In this document: one piece after another, positions 11,244 to 22,746 of the stretch | Layout: every line of letters begins with the position of its first letter | Position numbering within the stretch: the first letter of the stretch is position 1 | Assembly (NCBI GenBank): GCA_964036195.1 | Contig: OZ038451.1 | Coordinates: forward strand, 28,165,927 to 28,229,926 | Origin: Sphaerolaimus hirsutus | Lineage: Eukaryota; Nematoda; Chromadorea; Monhysterida; Sphaerolaimidae | DNA: 64,000 nucleotides | Direction: 5' to 3' | Notes under the pieces: model-generated | What the model was told of the DNA's origin: nothing | Database searches by the model: none | Seen by the model: the letters and a program-made list of their open reading frames with translations, nothing else | Position numbers and translations under genes: made by a program

Positions 11244-11833
11244 TGCCACTATATTAGAAGAAAAACAAGTATCATCACTCTGAAGAGTGTGAATGTGAAA
11301 TATCAAATCAGTTCCTATGTGACTGGGTTAAAGGCAGATGCTAAGGTGTGTCATGCATCTTCTCATCAATTTTTAATTTTAAAGTTGATGGAAATTGGTG
11401 CTTCTGGTGTGAAAAGACACCATAGCACTTTTGAGATCATTAGGTACTTAAGAAAGTAATGTTTTTTTTACATCACCACTCAAGATAAAGATTCAGAAAC
11501 ATAAATTTAAATTAAAATCTAATTAAAACTACACTGTTGAACATGATCTGTGAATTTGCAATACAATCCTTTAGAGAATTTGACTGTTTTCAGCCAAACA
11601 TTCTGTCAAGCTATTGAAAGTTTATTAGACAATACTGATTATTATAAATTATTCAATGAAATATAATTTTCATATAATCATCTCAATTGAAACATGGAAG
11701 AATTATACACAAAAAATCCCTAAAATAAACATTTCAATTTTTTAACATCACCAACAACAAACAAGGCAGTTCCCATGCAATCCCGATGCGGCGCGAAATT
11801 GGTTGCAAATGCGATGAAGTGAATACACTCGAA
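11244..11833. other. Unassigned AT-rich DNA
   Basis: No TIR, tandem repeat or convincing coding signal was found. The short open frames have no protein character. Confidence 0.45.
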
Positions 11834-11835
11834 TA

Positions 11836-12118
11836 CCGTATTTCCTCGAAATACCCCCCCCCTCGAAATACCCCCCCTCCCCCCTCTCGAAATACCCCCT
11901 CTCAAATTGGGCACTATGAATTTGTGGTCCGGGAAATGCATAACAGACGTTCAAAACACTTACTGTGTTACGTTAGAACATCGTTTATACCATCTACATC
12001 CTTATATAAGGCTGTAAAAACTAATAAATGGTGGTCATTGTTGCATTTTTCACGTTTTTCTCTCAAAATTTCCACTCTGAAAAAATAACCCCCGGGGGGG
12101 TAATTCGAGGAAATACGG
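11836..12118. mobile_element. TA-TSD MITE, family A, subfamily III
   Basis: TIR CCGTATTTCCTCGAAATACC and the mirrored TAATTCGAGGAAATACGG, flanked by TA. The interior has the subfamily III signature: GAATTTGTGGTCCGGGAAAT, ACTTACTGTGTTACGTTAGA, CATCCTTATATAAGGCTGTA and TGGTGGTCATTGTTGCATTT. It is 283 bp and shares the interior with eight other copies in this window. Confidence 0.88.
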
Positions 12119-12299
12119 TACATCGAGTTGACATTTCGACCACAATGTCGCGTGTTACTGGCGTTTCATTTTCCTTCCGCTCTGGACTTTTTTAATGATC
12201 AACGGGAAAACGTATATAAATGTTTGAATGGCAATTACGGTAAAAATGGCCATTCTTGACGCCGGCTGGTGGGTGGCTTTTGGCACGCGAACTAAAATA

Positions 12300-12484
12300 T
12301 TTTGTCCCACCGCTAGTGGTTTAAAATGCGCCAATACTTCGGCGCCAAGCGCCATAAGCACCATGGCGCTTTTCCAACATTTAGCGCCAAGCGCCAATGG
12401 CGCCACGGGAAAATGGCGCCGAGCGCCAAAGGCGCCAAAGCGCTTTTTACGCTGGCGCCAGCGCCAGGCGCTTTTACATCATCA
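12300..12484. mobile_element. GGCGCC-rich hAT-like fragment
   Basis: Dense GGCGCC/AGCGCC words, ending GCGCTTTTACATCATCA. It resembles the flanks of the complete elements at 24835-25763 and 61724-62628. A possible left end is TAGTGGTTTAAAATGCGCC near 12314. The flanking 8-mers do not match, so its ends are uncertain. Confidence 0.5.
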
Positions 12485-12486
12485 AC

Positions 12487-12620
12487 ACACACTACCTAGT
12501 TTGCAAATGAAATTTTATAATTAGTAAACTCAGTAATCAGCCCTAAACGCATTTGCGTTTACTCGAATGAGCTATTAATAGTATTATTCTCAGTTAACTT
12601 TAGTAAAACGAACACCTAAT
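12487..12620. mobile_element. Half copy of palindromic MITE, family B
   Basis: CACACACTACCTAGTTTGCA, then AATGAAATTTTATAATTAGT, AACGCATTTGCGTTTACTCG and GTTAACTTTAGT follow the arm of the family B palindrome. The mirrored arm is missing. Confidence 0.5.
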
Positions 12621-12639
12621 TCCAGTAATCTAGACTAAT

Positions 12640-13701
12640 AAACTGGTGGAAAATATAAATGAGAAAATCACTTTATTGTATTTTACAGATCCCACATGAA
12701 AGCTGTCAGGCTGTCATCTTGTGTGAGGGTGACCCCAAGTGTTCACTATATATACCCTAGGGGCCCCCCTCAGGCCACCCTTGGTGCAGAAAATAATTTT
12801 TTTATCATTTTTTTCTGGAAAATATAAATGAGAATTCCATACAAATTTTTGTTCCCGATGAAATTTATATTTTAAATAAAATTTTTTCTAGACACTTTAG
12901 ACAAAAAAGTTTTTTTGACATTTGTAGAGTGTAAGTACGTGCAACTTTTCTACCCCCTCAGAAACCCCAGAAGTCCCACACAATGATGGCGTTGTTGATC
13001 AAATTTAAAAAAATTTTTTGAGAAAAACGTAGGTTAGAAAAAGTGGACAATCCACTATCCCAAGCTATTTATGGAGCACATGGGGGCCAGAATTGGCTCG
13101 CTCAGTGTCAGGGGCAACATATGGTTGCTCCTGGGCCCTGTTTTTGCACTTATGTATATTTTATAGCAAATGATAAAAACAGCCCTGTGTAAAGAGGGCA
13201 CTCACGTGACAGCGCGTCCAGCGCCTGCAGTGTCATGATGCTATTCACAAAATACTTGTGCCCATTCAATGTGGGCACTAATTATCTGATAAAAACCTAT
13301 AGGGGCCGATGGGCAATGTGCCCTGTATCTAGTGTGACTGGCCCAGACAAATAAAGAGGTCATGTCCAGAAAATCAAAAATCACAGTTTTTTAACTACAA
13401 CCACAATTTAGGTAATGACAAAGTTTAAAATCATTGTTGACATGGCTTCGTGGCACATGTCTGTATATTGGGGGTAATTTTTGTGTGGGGGAGTGGGCTG
13501 GGGGTCAAAATATACCCCCTACTTACCAGTGGGTCAAACGATGGCTTTGGGCAAGCCACAAGGAATTTTTATTTTTTGAAAAAGCACCAACACAAGTGTA
13601 TTCATCACTTGTGTTGTCAGCACACCAAAAAAAGGCTGCACACTTTACTGCAGCCATATTTTGTGTGTTTTTTTTGAAAATTCTCATTTATATTTTCCGG
13701 G
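12640..13701. mobile_element. Possible inverted-end element (GGAAAATATAAATGAGAA)
   Basis: GGAAAATATAAATGAGAAAA occurs near 12647 and again near 12818, and its inverted form TTCTCATTTATATTTTCC occurs near 13680. The repeats could be the ends of one element with a duplicated left end. No TSD was found and the contents are unrecognised. Confidence 0.35.
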
Positions 13702-14002
13702 AAAAAATTGGCAAAATTTTTTCATTTATCTGTAGCAGCAGAACAGGGGGGTGCCATGGGGTGCCACTTGGCATTTATGTAGGCAAATGTTGTGGGCACC
13801 CCCACAACAAATGGCAGCCATATTGGGCTGCACGTTTCCCTGTGAGATTGTTATGAAAAATGAGGTACCTGATTTCTCATTTAAATGTGCCACCAGTTTA
13901 CGACTATTAATTCGACTCTTTAGCACTACTTTGACTTTAAACTGTGAAAACGACAAAACCGCGGAACGCGTCATGAGTTACAGCACAACAGTTACAGCCG
14001 GA

Positions 14003-14404
14003 GTTACAGCACAACGACAAATAGGAGCTGAAGCGACAAATTCAGTGTCGACAATCACAAATACTCGAGAACACTCAGAGATATCCATCCCTAAATTGAC
14101 TTGTTGAAAGCACTAACCGATATCTACATCGTGTCCAAAAATTGTCCAACAAGCTCCAGTGGTTCTCAAGATACAAATCAACATGTCTCATTGGAATTGC
14201 CGACAAATAGCGAAATTTTTAATTTCGTTTTATATCTTAAGAACCACTGGAGCTTTTTGGATATTTTTTGGACACGATGTAGATATCAATTAGTGCTTTC
14301 AACATCTCAATTTGGGGATGGATATCTCTAAGCGTCCTTGAGTATTTGTAATTTGTCACTACTGAATTTGTCGTTTCAGCTCATATTTGTCGCTGTGCTG
14401 TAAC
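14003..14404. repeat. Foldback repeat, 172-bp arms, 57-bp loop
   Basis: Arm 14003-14174 (GTTACAGCACAACGACAAAT to GGTTCTCAAGATAC) is mirrored by 14232-14404. Shared words include CACAAATACTCGAGAACACT with changes, AGAGATATCCATCCC, GATATCTACATCGTGTCCAA and AAGCTCCAGTGGTTCT. The arms differ at scattered bases. A single transcript would form a long imperfect hairpin. No TSD was identified. Confidence 0.75.
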
Positions 14405-14409
14405 TACGG

Positions 14410-15367
14410 CTTAAAGTTGAACTTTTGAAAGGAATTATCTTTTAATAACTTTGAAATTGGGTTCAGTTACGTGAAATCGGCACATGGAGGCAGGGGTGGG
14501 CTCCAAAAGTTCCCTTCGAAAAGAATACGCCACTATCAAACGAAACTAGGTAATTTTAAAAAATCATCATAAGAATGATTTTTACCATAATGTACAGAGA
14601 AAAACGTAGATTCGAACCTCGCATGAAAAGTGTACTGTCACTGGGGGCTATATTTACAATAATTTCCTTGTCAGAAATATTAATAGCAATTCGTAAACAA
14701 GCACCTGACACAAGTAACCTAACATTTTGCCTGGAGGGTGGCACTTAAAAGCATTAAATCTGAATGTGTTTCACAATATACTGGGCGGACATGATACTCT
14801 GCCCTCGCACTCATTTATGTCTCATGTTGGAAGCGTGCCAATGATGATAAAGCATGCGATTTGTGAGTAAAAGATGAAAAAATCATTGTTGTGAATAAGT
14901 TAACGAATGGCCTTATAACAGAGATGACTTTTTTCAACTTACTGTGAAAATCGCACGCGTAATAATCTCGTTGGCACGTTTCCAGCGATACCACGCGTGC
15001 AGGGCGTAAAGTAACTGGAGTATACCTACATTGCATTTCCGTCAGAATACAAGGTATTTTTGAGTTGAGCTTTCAAAAAAACTTTTCTAAAGTAATAACT
15101 CCACATTCCGAAACACATTCGTTGATAAGCCAAAGCGCTATAGAAAAGTTTATTCTATGAATGCAACTGCGCGTGCATTTATTAGAGAGAAAAACGCAAA
15201 TATGATAACAAATCCCCATGTGACTACAAAAAGTTTAATTCCAATTTTATTGGACCAAAAAATGCGTGTTCTGAAAGCGGGCACTTCAGGTGTTTATAGA
15301 AATAATTTATTTCTATTTTAGCCAGAAAAATTGGCATTTTGTATTTTTGAGAGTCTATGGTTTTGGA
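14410..15367. other. Unassigned DNA
   Basis: No repeats with clear ends and no convincing coding region. Short open frames on both strands are treated as chance. Confidence 0.4.
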
Positions 15368-15609
15368 TAGTGACGTAAAACCGTCATGGCGTTGGCGCCT
15401 GGCGCTAGCGCCAAAGCAAGAAGCGCCATGGCTTTTTTGAGGCTTGGCGCTATTTTGCCCTGGCGCCATTGGCGCTTGGCGCTGGGTTGCAGAATAGCGG
15501 CACGGCGCAATTTTTATATGGCGCCAGAACAAAGCGCCTTGCGCTGGCGCCTGGCTCTAGTACCACGGTTCAAAGCTTGGCGCTATGTTGATCTGGCGCC
15601 AACGGTCTA
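15368..15609. mobile_element. hAT-like MITE, GGCGCC-rich
   Basis: Element of 242 bp starting TAGTGACGTAAAACCGTCAT and ending GGCGCCAACGGTCTA, with identical 8-bp TSD GTTTTGGA at 15360-15367 and 15610-15617. The interior is GCGCC/TGGCGC words. The TSD and TAG start indicate hAT. Confidence 0.8.
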
Positions 15610-15839
15610 GTTTTGGAAGAAAATTTAGAATATTTGCAAACGTTTTCAATTTTTCTCCCATCGCAAAAAAACCCGCAGTATAAATATGTATTTACGCTCT
15701 CACAAATACAAACGCTGCCTACGATCTATACTTGACACTTTGACAGTTGTCACTCATTGTGTTAGTTTTATTTTATATAATTTTTTCTATTTTTCTATTT
15801 TTCTAAATATTTTTCTTCAGAATATATAATTATAATTTA

Positions 15840-16082
15840 ATAACAATAATCTCAGAAAATCTCTCAAAAATATAATTAAATCTCTATGAAAAACGCAGAC
15901 AAAATTTGAATAAATATAAAAATATATACCTAAATGAGCTTTCTTATATTTTCTTCTGATAAAATAAATACAATTAGATCTCTTCCGAAGCACCCGATTT
16001 TATATGAAAATATAAATAAATACACAAGATTTTTTATATCTTCATGTATTTTTTTTTAAATTCAGAGTTTTTTGCAACGCTA
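15840..16082. mobile_element. Fragment of the TAGCATTG hAT-like family
   Basis: CTCAGAAAATCTCTC and ATATAATTAAATCTCT words as in 8360-10015, ending AGAGTTTTTTGCAACGCTA, which matches that family's right end with two changes. The left end is not recognised. A CA microsatellite follows near 16103-16124. Confidence 0.5.
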
Positions 16083-16267
16083 TGTGTGATGAAAACTTTT
16101 TTCACACACACACACACACACATACACTCGTTTCTATTATTAATACCTATATATCATATGGAATGGGAATGGCGCCTTCCGTTTGTGTCACTTTTTCCAA
16201 TAAACGAAATGAGCATGCATCAGTAGCACTGGAAGTTTGCACTCCTTCTAAAGTTCTACACACACTA

Positions 16268-16718
16268 CCGTATTTCCTCGAAATACCCCCCCCCTCGAAA
16301 TACCCCCCCTCGTTTGACCCCCCCCCCCTCTCGAGACCACTATGAAACAATCACCCCCCCTCGAAATACCCCCCCCCCCCAGATTGAGTGTAAAGAGAAC
16401 GTACATGCCAAATACTGCAGTTTGTGTTCTGCGTAGTGCAGAACACACGTTAAAACAATGTCGGAATCACGTTAGAACAGTGTTTATACCATCTACGTAC
16501 TAATTTTAGTGTACATAACCTTATAAATAGCGGTTTTTGTTGTATTTTTCGACGTCTGCGTACGTTTCAGACGACAATTTCGTACTGGAATTTAAAAAAA
16601 TTTCTTGTGAAATAATAACCCCCCCCTCGAAACCCCCACCCCTCGTTCTACCCCCCCCCCCCCTCTCGAGACCACTTTGAAACAATCACCCCCCGGGGGG
16701 TATTTCGAGGAAATACGG
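16268..16718. mobile_element. TA-TSD MITE, family A, subfamily I
   Basis: TIR CCGTATTTCCTCGAAATACC and mirrored GGTATTTCGAGGAAATACGG, flanked by TA. Inner marks are CTCTCGAGACCACTATGAAA, GCAGAACACACGTTAAAACA, GTTAGAACAGTGTTTATACC and TTCTTGTGAAATAATAACCC. Full length, 451 bp. Confidence 0.88.
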
Positions 16719-16721
16719 TAG

Positions 16722-16850
16722 TTGTCAACCGAAATCTAGTGAACTCACAAATCAGCTTTGAAGGCATTCGAGTGTATCAGAATGAAACAGCCGTCAACTC
16801 CAGATAATGGTGATTAAAACAACTCAAATGCGTTCAAAGCAGAGTTGTTA
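16722..16850. mobile_element. Fragment of palindromic MITE, family B
   Basis: AACTCACAAATCAGCTTTGA, GGCATTCGAGTGTATCAGAA, CCGTCAACTCC and CTCAAATGCGTTCAAAGC follow the two arms of family B. The outer termini are missing. Confidence 0.5.
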
Positions 16851-17058
16851 AAAGTACTGAACTTTCGTTAAAGTAAACGTGAACGTAAAGTATTTTGATT
16901 TCACTCACACATGAGTACAGAAAACGTAAAGTATTTTATTTCAGAAAAAAAGTTTCAGGAATAAACGTGCGCGTCGCTTCTACTCGATTGACGATTCTGT
17001 CCTACTTAGAGAACATTTTTTGAAAATGCTTTTTTTTTATGAGTGCATAAGTATCCCG

Positions 17059-17174
17059 CAGTGTTGTTAAAATACTGGTATTTCTGGAAAACGTAAAGGT
17101 AAACGTGAACGTAAGGATGAATATCAAAATACGCGGGTATTTCGGGTAAACGTAAATACGTTTTTGCAACACTG
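17059..17174. mobile_element. hAT-like MITE (CAGTGTTG), 116 bp
   Basis: Ends CAGTGTTGTTAAAATACTGG and the inverted TACGTTTTTGCAACACTG. TSD GTATCCCG / GTATCCCT matches at 7 of 8 bases. It is the same family as the longer element at 33754-34545. It lies beside a family T left end near 16852 (CAGAGTTGTTAAAAGTACTG). Confidence 0.75.
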
Positions 17175-17252
17175 GTATCCCTCTCGCGCGGTATCGACCA
17201 AGACATAAGTCATTTTGGACGCATACTCTGTGGTCCCCCCCCCCCCCCGAGT

Positions 17253-17731
17253 TAACGATGGCAAACCCTCCAGAAAAAGTATTTAAATTTTTAAGTATTT
17301 TTTTCTGAAATGACTTTTCGAATTTTTACCCAAAACAGTTTTTGAATTTTCGAATTTAGTTTTCGAATTTTCGAATTTTTTTGATAGTTTTCACATTTTT
17401 TGGTAGTTTTAGAATTTTTTGGGTAGTTTTCGAATTTTTTCAAATAGTTTTCGAATTTTTTGAAAAAAAATTTATTCAAAACTTGATTGAACTCGGAACT
17501 CAACGTTTTACGTCTTTATTACAGCTCAGACACCCCTCAAGTCAATTGTCAATTGATTTAGAATGTTGAACTTAGAGTACATATCAATGCCTCAAATTAC
17601 CTAAAAAAATTTGAAAAGTCTTTTCGAATCTTTTGAAAAAAATCGATTTTTATGTATTTTTTCACTGTGTGCTCAAAAATTCGAAAATTCGAAAACGTTT
17701 TCGAATTTTCGCATCTTTTTTGCCATCGTTA
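17253..17731. mobile_element. hAT-like MITE (TAACGATGGCAAA), TTTTCGAATTTT arrays
   Basis: Ends TAACGATGGCAAACCC and the inverted TTTTTTGCCATCGTTA, with identical 8-bp TSD CCCCGAGT at 17245-17252 and 17732-17739. The flanks are iterated TTTTCGAATTTT. No coding capacity. Confidence 0.85.
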
Positions 17732-18225
17732 CCCCGAGTATAATCATATTAAGTATGTTTAGTACAGTACGTGTTTAGTAAAATATTTAGTATGTTATTA
17801 TAATTGTTTATCGTACAGTTAAAATTAAAATTATAAGTATTATAATTATTTACAATATGTTTTATTGTACAAATCATAGTTTACGCGTTCATTACGTAGT
17901 TTTTGTTCATAACACTTACGTAGTGATTGTAGGCGGAAGTAAATACAAAAGGGGGAATTATTTTTACCAGCTTTGAGGTGGGACTAGTGATGGAAAAGTG
18001 CCAGGAATAATGGCGCCAGGCGCAAAATATTGCTCAAGCTTCATTTAAAATTAGGCTACCCATGTTCAAATGAGAAATGTGTGAAAAATAGGCAAGAAAT
18101 TTAATGGCACTTCGGCCGACTAGACCACTAGGCATACGCACTATGACTAGACCGACCGCACATATAATTCTACCCATCACACATCTAGGCCCATCGCACA
18201 TCTAAACCCCCCATAGATGTGGGAT

Positions 18226-18330
18226 AGGCTTAGATGTGTGATGGGCTTAGATGTGTGATGGGCTTAGATGTGTGATGGGCTTAGATGTGTGATGGGCTTA
18301 GATGTGTTTGGCTTAGATGTGTGATGGACT
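18226..18330. repeat. Minisatellite, 17-bp unit GGGCTTAGATGTGTGAT
   Basis: About six tandem units of GGGCTTAGATGTGTGAT with one shortened unit. The upstream flank holds the inverted word CACACATCTAGGCCCATC near 18178. Diverged related words (ATTATGCATCTAAAC) occur at 18480-18550. Confidence 0.85.
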
Positions 18331-18552
18331 GGGGATTAGTGGCATGTTAATACAATAAAAGTGATTAGCATGTTATTTCACCTGCCTACAGTGGGCGGAA
18401 AACACAGAGGCATACATGCCTTTGTGTTTGCCGCCCACCTAATGAAGGATGTTGGGCATGTTGTCGAGTAGGACTCATTATGCATCTAAACCGATTATGC
18501 ATCTGGGCCCAATTCTGCCCATTATACATCTAGACAAATTATGCATCTAACC

Positions 18553-18835
18553 AGAGTTGTTAAAAGTACTGAACTTTAGTTAAAGTAAATGTAAATGTAA
18601 AGTATTTTTGTTTTACAGAGTACAGAAAACTTTAAGGATTTTGTCTTTACTTTTACACTGCATAAAAGGTGAGTAAAATACTTTTTTTCCAGAGAAAACG
18701 TAAAATTGAGTATTTTTTTCCAGGGAAAAATGTAAAAATGGGTATTTTTTCCTACAGAAAACGTAAAAGTATGTATTTTTCTCACAAAAATCGTAAATCA
18801 GTATTTTTGCAATTTTTACCCAGTAGCATGTGAAA
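18553..18835. mobile_element. Family T hAT-like fragment
   Basis: Left end CAGAGTTGTTAAAAGTACTG, followed by repeated GTAAATGTAAAGTATTTTTG and GAAAACGTAAAA words. The opposite end was not found. Confidence 0.5.
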
Positions 18836-18980
18836 TTAATCAGAAGGGATGAAGATTTGACTATACTCGTCGGGCCGCAAAGCATGCACAAATCATAACT
18901 TATGTCTCATCTCAGATGGTAACGCATGAGCGGGATACTTATGCACGCAGTTTCAAAAATATATTATAAATTAAAGGATA

Positions 18981-19242
18981 CCGTATTTCTTCTAATAGAA
19001 GAGCGCCGTTCTCTTTCTTTCATCCACCTTTTTACCTGCCGTTCTATTGGAGGCTGCCGTTCTATTTTTTTCACCAATTTTTTCACACATCTTTCATTGT
19101 GTTTCATGTGTTCTGGCACCCTTCCAACGTAATATTTACCTGCCGTTCTATTAGAGGTGCCGTTCTATTGTTTTCGTGGGTGCAAAAAAGCCAAAACATG
19201 CCGTTCTATTGGAGGTATGCCGTTCTATTAGAAGAAATACGG
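18981..19242. mobile_element. TA-TSD MITE, family E (CCGTATTTCTTCTAATAGAA)
   Basis: TIR CCGTATTTCTTCTAATAGAA and mirrored TTCTATTAGAAGAAATACGG, flanked by TA. Subterminal words GCCGTTCTATTGGAGG and GCCGTTCTATTAGAGG repeat five times. The first nine bases equal those of family A, while the modules differ entirely, so the two families probably share a transposase type. Confidence 0.82.
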
Positions 19243-19302
19243 TAAACGTTTTGTTATAACAAAACAACGTTTGACATCAAACAACAGAGAAGTGGCGCAC
19301 AC

Positions 19303-20056
19303 TAGTGATGGAAAACCGCCAGAAAAAAGGGCGCTAGGCGCCAATGGCGCCATGGCGCCATTCGGAAACTGGGCGCCAAGCGCCAAGGGCGCCACAGAAA
19401 AAGGGCGCCATGGCGCCATTCGGAAAGTGGGCGCCAGGCGCCAAGGGCGCCACAGAAAGAGGGCGCCAAGCGCCAAGGTCGCCATGGCGCCAATTGAAAA
19501 ATAGGGCGCCAGGCGCCAAGGGCGCCAGGCTAAATATGTGCGTACAGCACCCCAAGTGTGCTAAAATATTTTTCTAGCCCTCTAACGCACACATTCACGT
19601 CTTTATACACGTTTTACAGGATGTAATCATCAAAAATTAGACTAATGAGACAAAAAAGTTAAGCATAAAATCACACCCCCACGTGACATTCAATTCAAAC
19701 GCGATGAAAATTGTCATTTAACAAAAAATTAATTCATTTCATATAGCACCATTTCTGCTCGCAAATGTTTTCTTGAAATGCACAAAAACAGAAATACAAC
19801 AATTTTATCTATTGATTCATGGGTTTGCAAGGTCAACGGTTCATCATTATCAGCTTCTGATCGGTCAGACGCGTCTGATGAACCCGTTGAACGAAAAAAA
19901 TTCTATCCATAGCACCATTTCGTCCATTTTTATGGCGAATTTCGATTATCTACAGACGGTCACCTTGAAACTATGCTGGCGCCATTTTGGCGCCCTTTTA
20001 GAGCAGGGCGCCACAGAAAAAGGGCGCCAAGCGCCAAGGGCGCCATTACATCACTA
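19303..20056. mobile_element. hAT-like element, GGCGCC family (TAGTGATGG)
   Basis: Ends TAGTGATGGAAAACCGCC and the inverted GGCGCCATTACATCACTA, with identical 8-bp TSD GCGCACAC at 19295-19302 and 20057-20064. The left flank is an array of GGGCGCCAAGCGCCAAGG and GGCGCCATTCGG units, the right flank is shorter, and the core contains GATCGGTCAGACGCGTCTGA. Long Arg/Gln/Ala/Pro frames over the array are composition artefacts. Confidence 0.9.
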
Positions 20057-20064
20057 GCGCACAC

Positions 20065-20620
20065 ACACCGTATTCTAGAAATCACAAATTTTGAAGATCA
20101 TTTCAAATCTTTACCTGGAATCGAGTAAGAATTAAAATTACAATTAAGTTTCATTATATTTTACGTCATTGTTTCTTAAACCCTCAATATTAAATGTGTA
20201 AATAACAAATAGGTGGGTACCTAGACAGATTTTGATTTTAAAGATTTATAGTTCGTGATCAAAATTAAAACTTATAACATCAATATTAACATTTCAAACT
20301 TAAGTATTCTTCCTGTTACTGTTCATTTGCCTTTCAAATATCAAAAATAACCCGAAATAACTCGTTAATAAATTGTAAATAACAAATATCAAATGAGTGA
20401 AGGGTAAATTTGAATGACATTCGTAATGTCATGTCAAATAAAATAGATTATTTCTGCCCAGGTAGAAGAATAAAAGTAATAGGATAGCTAACTTTTTCCA
20501 CATGAATGAATTTTTATATAACAAATTCTGTTTCATAATTTTCTGATTTCAATTGAAACTGAAATGCGTTTTCTGCGTGGATGGAAATGAAGGTTGTTTT
20601 TAAAGACACATTTTTTGAAA
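20065..20620. other. Unassigned AT-rich DNA
   Basis: AAATAACAAATA-type words recur near 20205 and 20380, but no TIR, TSD or coding signal could be supported. Confidence 0.4.
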
Positions 20621-20629
20621 AAAGTGTCT

Positions 20630-20882
20630 AGCTGGTGCCAATTTGTTGAGTGGAGTGAAGACGTAAAAACTCGCTATGAACTTTGAACGCAAAAAACTTT
20701 TATCGCTTTGAACTTTATACATACTTAAGCTGCGTACGCAAAACGCAAAAAGCGCCATGGCGCTTCTGGTGCTTGGCGCCATTTTGCTCTGGTACCATTG
20801 GCGCTTGGCGCTGGGGGTAGAAAAGCGCCATGGCGCTTTTGGAGCTTGGCGCCAAAGTTCTGGCGCTTTTTACATCACTAGT
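20630..20882. mobile_element. GGCGCC-family hAT-like fragment
   Basis: AGCGCCATGGCGCTT and GCTTGGCGCC words, ending GGCGCTTTTTACATCACTA, which is a GGCGCC-family right terminus. The left end and TSD are not resolved. Confidence 0.5.
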
Positions 20883-21252
20883 AAGGATGCAAGATTTTAA
20901 AGATAAATACCTATTTGTATTGTAATATATTGAAACTGACGGTAAGCAAATGCTAAAAATAAAACAAATAAACACTACCTAGCTGTTGTCAACGACAAGG
21001 GAAAGATTGTGAATAATGCCAAACCTCATGTAAAATTCATGTTGTTTTTCACCTTCCGTGACAAAAAGATGCCGCATTTTCGCGTTTATAATATCCCATA
21101 TTCATTCTTTACATGGTTCATTATGTTCATTTATTTAACTTTTCCGATACTTTACACCGAAAATAAAGTGGGTGAAACCATAAAATTTTACCTATCTAGT
21201 ATATTTTTTTTAGGTAAATGAATAATTGAACTAATCAAATTATGAAATCTAC

Positions 21253-22223
21253 CATAGTTGTTAAAACGTATTTACTTTTACTCGATAAATACGTATACTC
21301 GAGTACAGAGTAAATACGTTGAAGTTTCCTCCGAAAAAAGTACCGGTACTCGCTTTTACGTATACTTTTTGAAAGTACTCGAGTACAGAAAACGTAATTT
21401 AGATCATCTTTTATAAAGGTTTTTAAAGGCATAGAAGAGAAAAAAGGGAGAAAATATGCTAATAATATGGGAAACTAGTCGAAAATGGGTGTAAAACCAA
21501 ATATGTAGTCAACAATTGCGTAAAATAGGCAAAAAGTTATGAAAATGAGTGATTTTGAGTGAAAATTTTGGCGAAATTTTTCAAAAGTACTCACGTTTAC
21601 GTTTTCTGAGGGGAAAAGTAGGGTTCAAACGGGATTGACTATTCGGGATCGGGATCGGGATTGGTTTTTTGAGATTTCGGGATCGGGATCGGGATTGGCC
21701 GGGATTGGGTTCACGGATCGGGATCGGGATCGGGATTGGCACTTTTTCGGGATCGGGATTGGGGTCTTGGGATAGAGATTTTGGCCAATGTTTTGGCATC
21801 CACAGTTGTTCATAATGGTCTATAACACTGTTGGATACCAGAAACGTGACATAAAATGAATGCTGGGGGTTTGCGTTCACATTTTTGCATGCAAAAACGT
21901 TGTTTTTTCACTTTCGATAATTTCCACTAATTTTTCCGGGATCGGGATTCCGGACTTTGGAGTTTCTCGGGATCGGGATCGGGATTTGAAAAGTTTTGGG
22001 ATCGGGATGGGGATCGGGACTGCTAAATCCCGGAATTTCACGGGATCATGGATCGGGATCGGGATCCCGTTTAAACCCTAGGGAAAAGTACGTTTACTCA
22101 CGTTTACTCACGAGTAAAAGTAAAACAATTACTTTACGTTTTCTGTACTCAGGGGGTGAGTAAAAAATAAATACTTACGTTTACATATACTTTGAAAAAA
22201 GTTCGGTACTTTTAACAACTTCG
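21253..22223. mobile_element. hAT-like MITE, family T, with nested element
   Basis: Ends CATAGTTGTTAAAACGTATT and the inverted TTTTAACAACTTCG, with identical 8-bp TSD AAATCTAC at 21245-21252 and 22224-22231. The flanks are ACGTATT and TTTACGTTTT words. Another hAT-like element (21619-22080) is inserted in its middle. Confidence 0.88.
21619..22080. mobile_element. hAT-like MITE (TAGGGTTCAAACGGGAT), CGGGAT arrays
   Basis: Ends TAGGGTTCAAACGGGATTGA and the inverted GATCCCGTTTAAACCCTA, with identical 8-bp TSD GGGAAAAG at 21611-21618 and 22081-22088. Both flanks are runs of the hexamer CGGGAT. Nested in family T, hence younger than its host. Confidence 0.9.
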
Positions 22224-22330
22224 AAATCTACTAACATTTCTTTGGAGCAGTGCCAACATTTTGTTCACGATGGCACGCGTTATGGTAGGCGAGCACGTTT
22301 GCTATTGTTCGAACACTGTTTCATTTTCTG

Positions 22331-22515
22331 TGCACACTGGTTTACAAATAAAATTCGAAAAATTTAGTAAACTCATAAATCAGCCTTCAATGCATTTGAG
22401 TTTACTGGAACGAGTAATTTATACTCTCCGTCAACTGTAGTTGACGAACACATAATTACAGCAAACTCAAACACCGTCCAAAGTTGATTTTTGAGTTTAC
22501 TCGCAGTAAACTACG
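22331..22515. mobile_element. Palindromic MITE, family B
   Basis: TGCACACTGGTTTACAAATA, AACTCATAAATCAGCC, CATTTGAGTTTACTGGAA, core CCGTCAACTGTAGTTGACG, then mirrored AGCAAACTCAAACACC and GAGTTTACTCGCAGTAAAC. Full-length but diverged. Confidence 0.65.
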
Positions 22516-22746
22516 TATTTAGTATGCGCAGTGTATTTAACTGCGGAGAATTGTATAGTAGCGTACGCTCCGAGCATAGACGGCGCAAGGTCCCAATTTG
22601 CGCTTGTGACATTCACATTAGCCAAAAATTTCACCTTGTGAAACCTTTTAATCGCGGCCCTTATGTAAAGTTGGCAGCCAGCCAAATATGTCGAAATCGC
22701 AATAAATAAGAATAAAATAGGCTAAAAATAGGTATATAACCATGTA

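Noticed and set aside
13434-14107. Frames of 118-140 codons at 13434-13856 and 13751-14107 as genes
   Set aside because: They overlap each other and an opposite-strand frame. The second runs into a foldback repeat arm, and neither reads as a known domain.
18180-18345. CRISPR array or regulatory array at the 17-bp minisatellite
   Set aside because: Units are directly adjacent without spacers, so it is a simple minisatellite.
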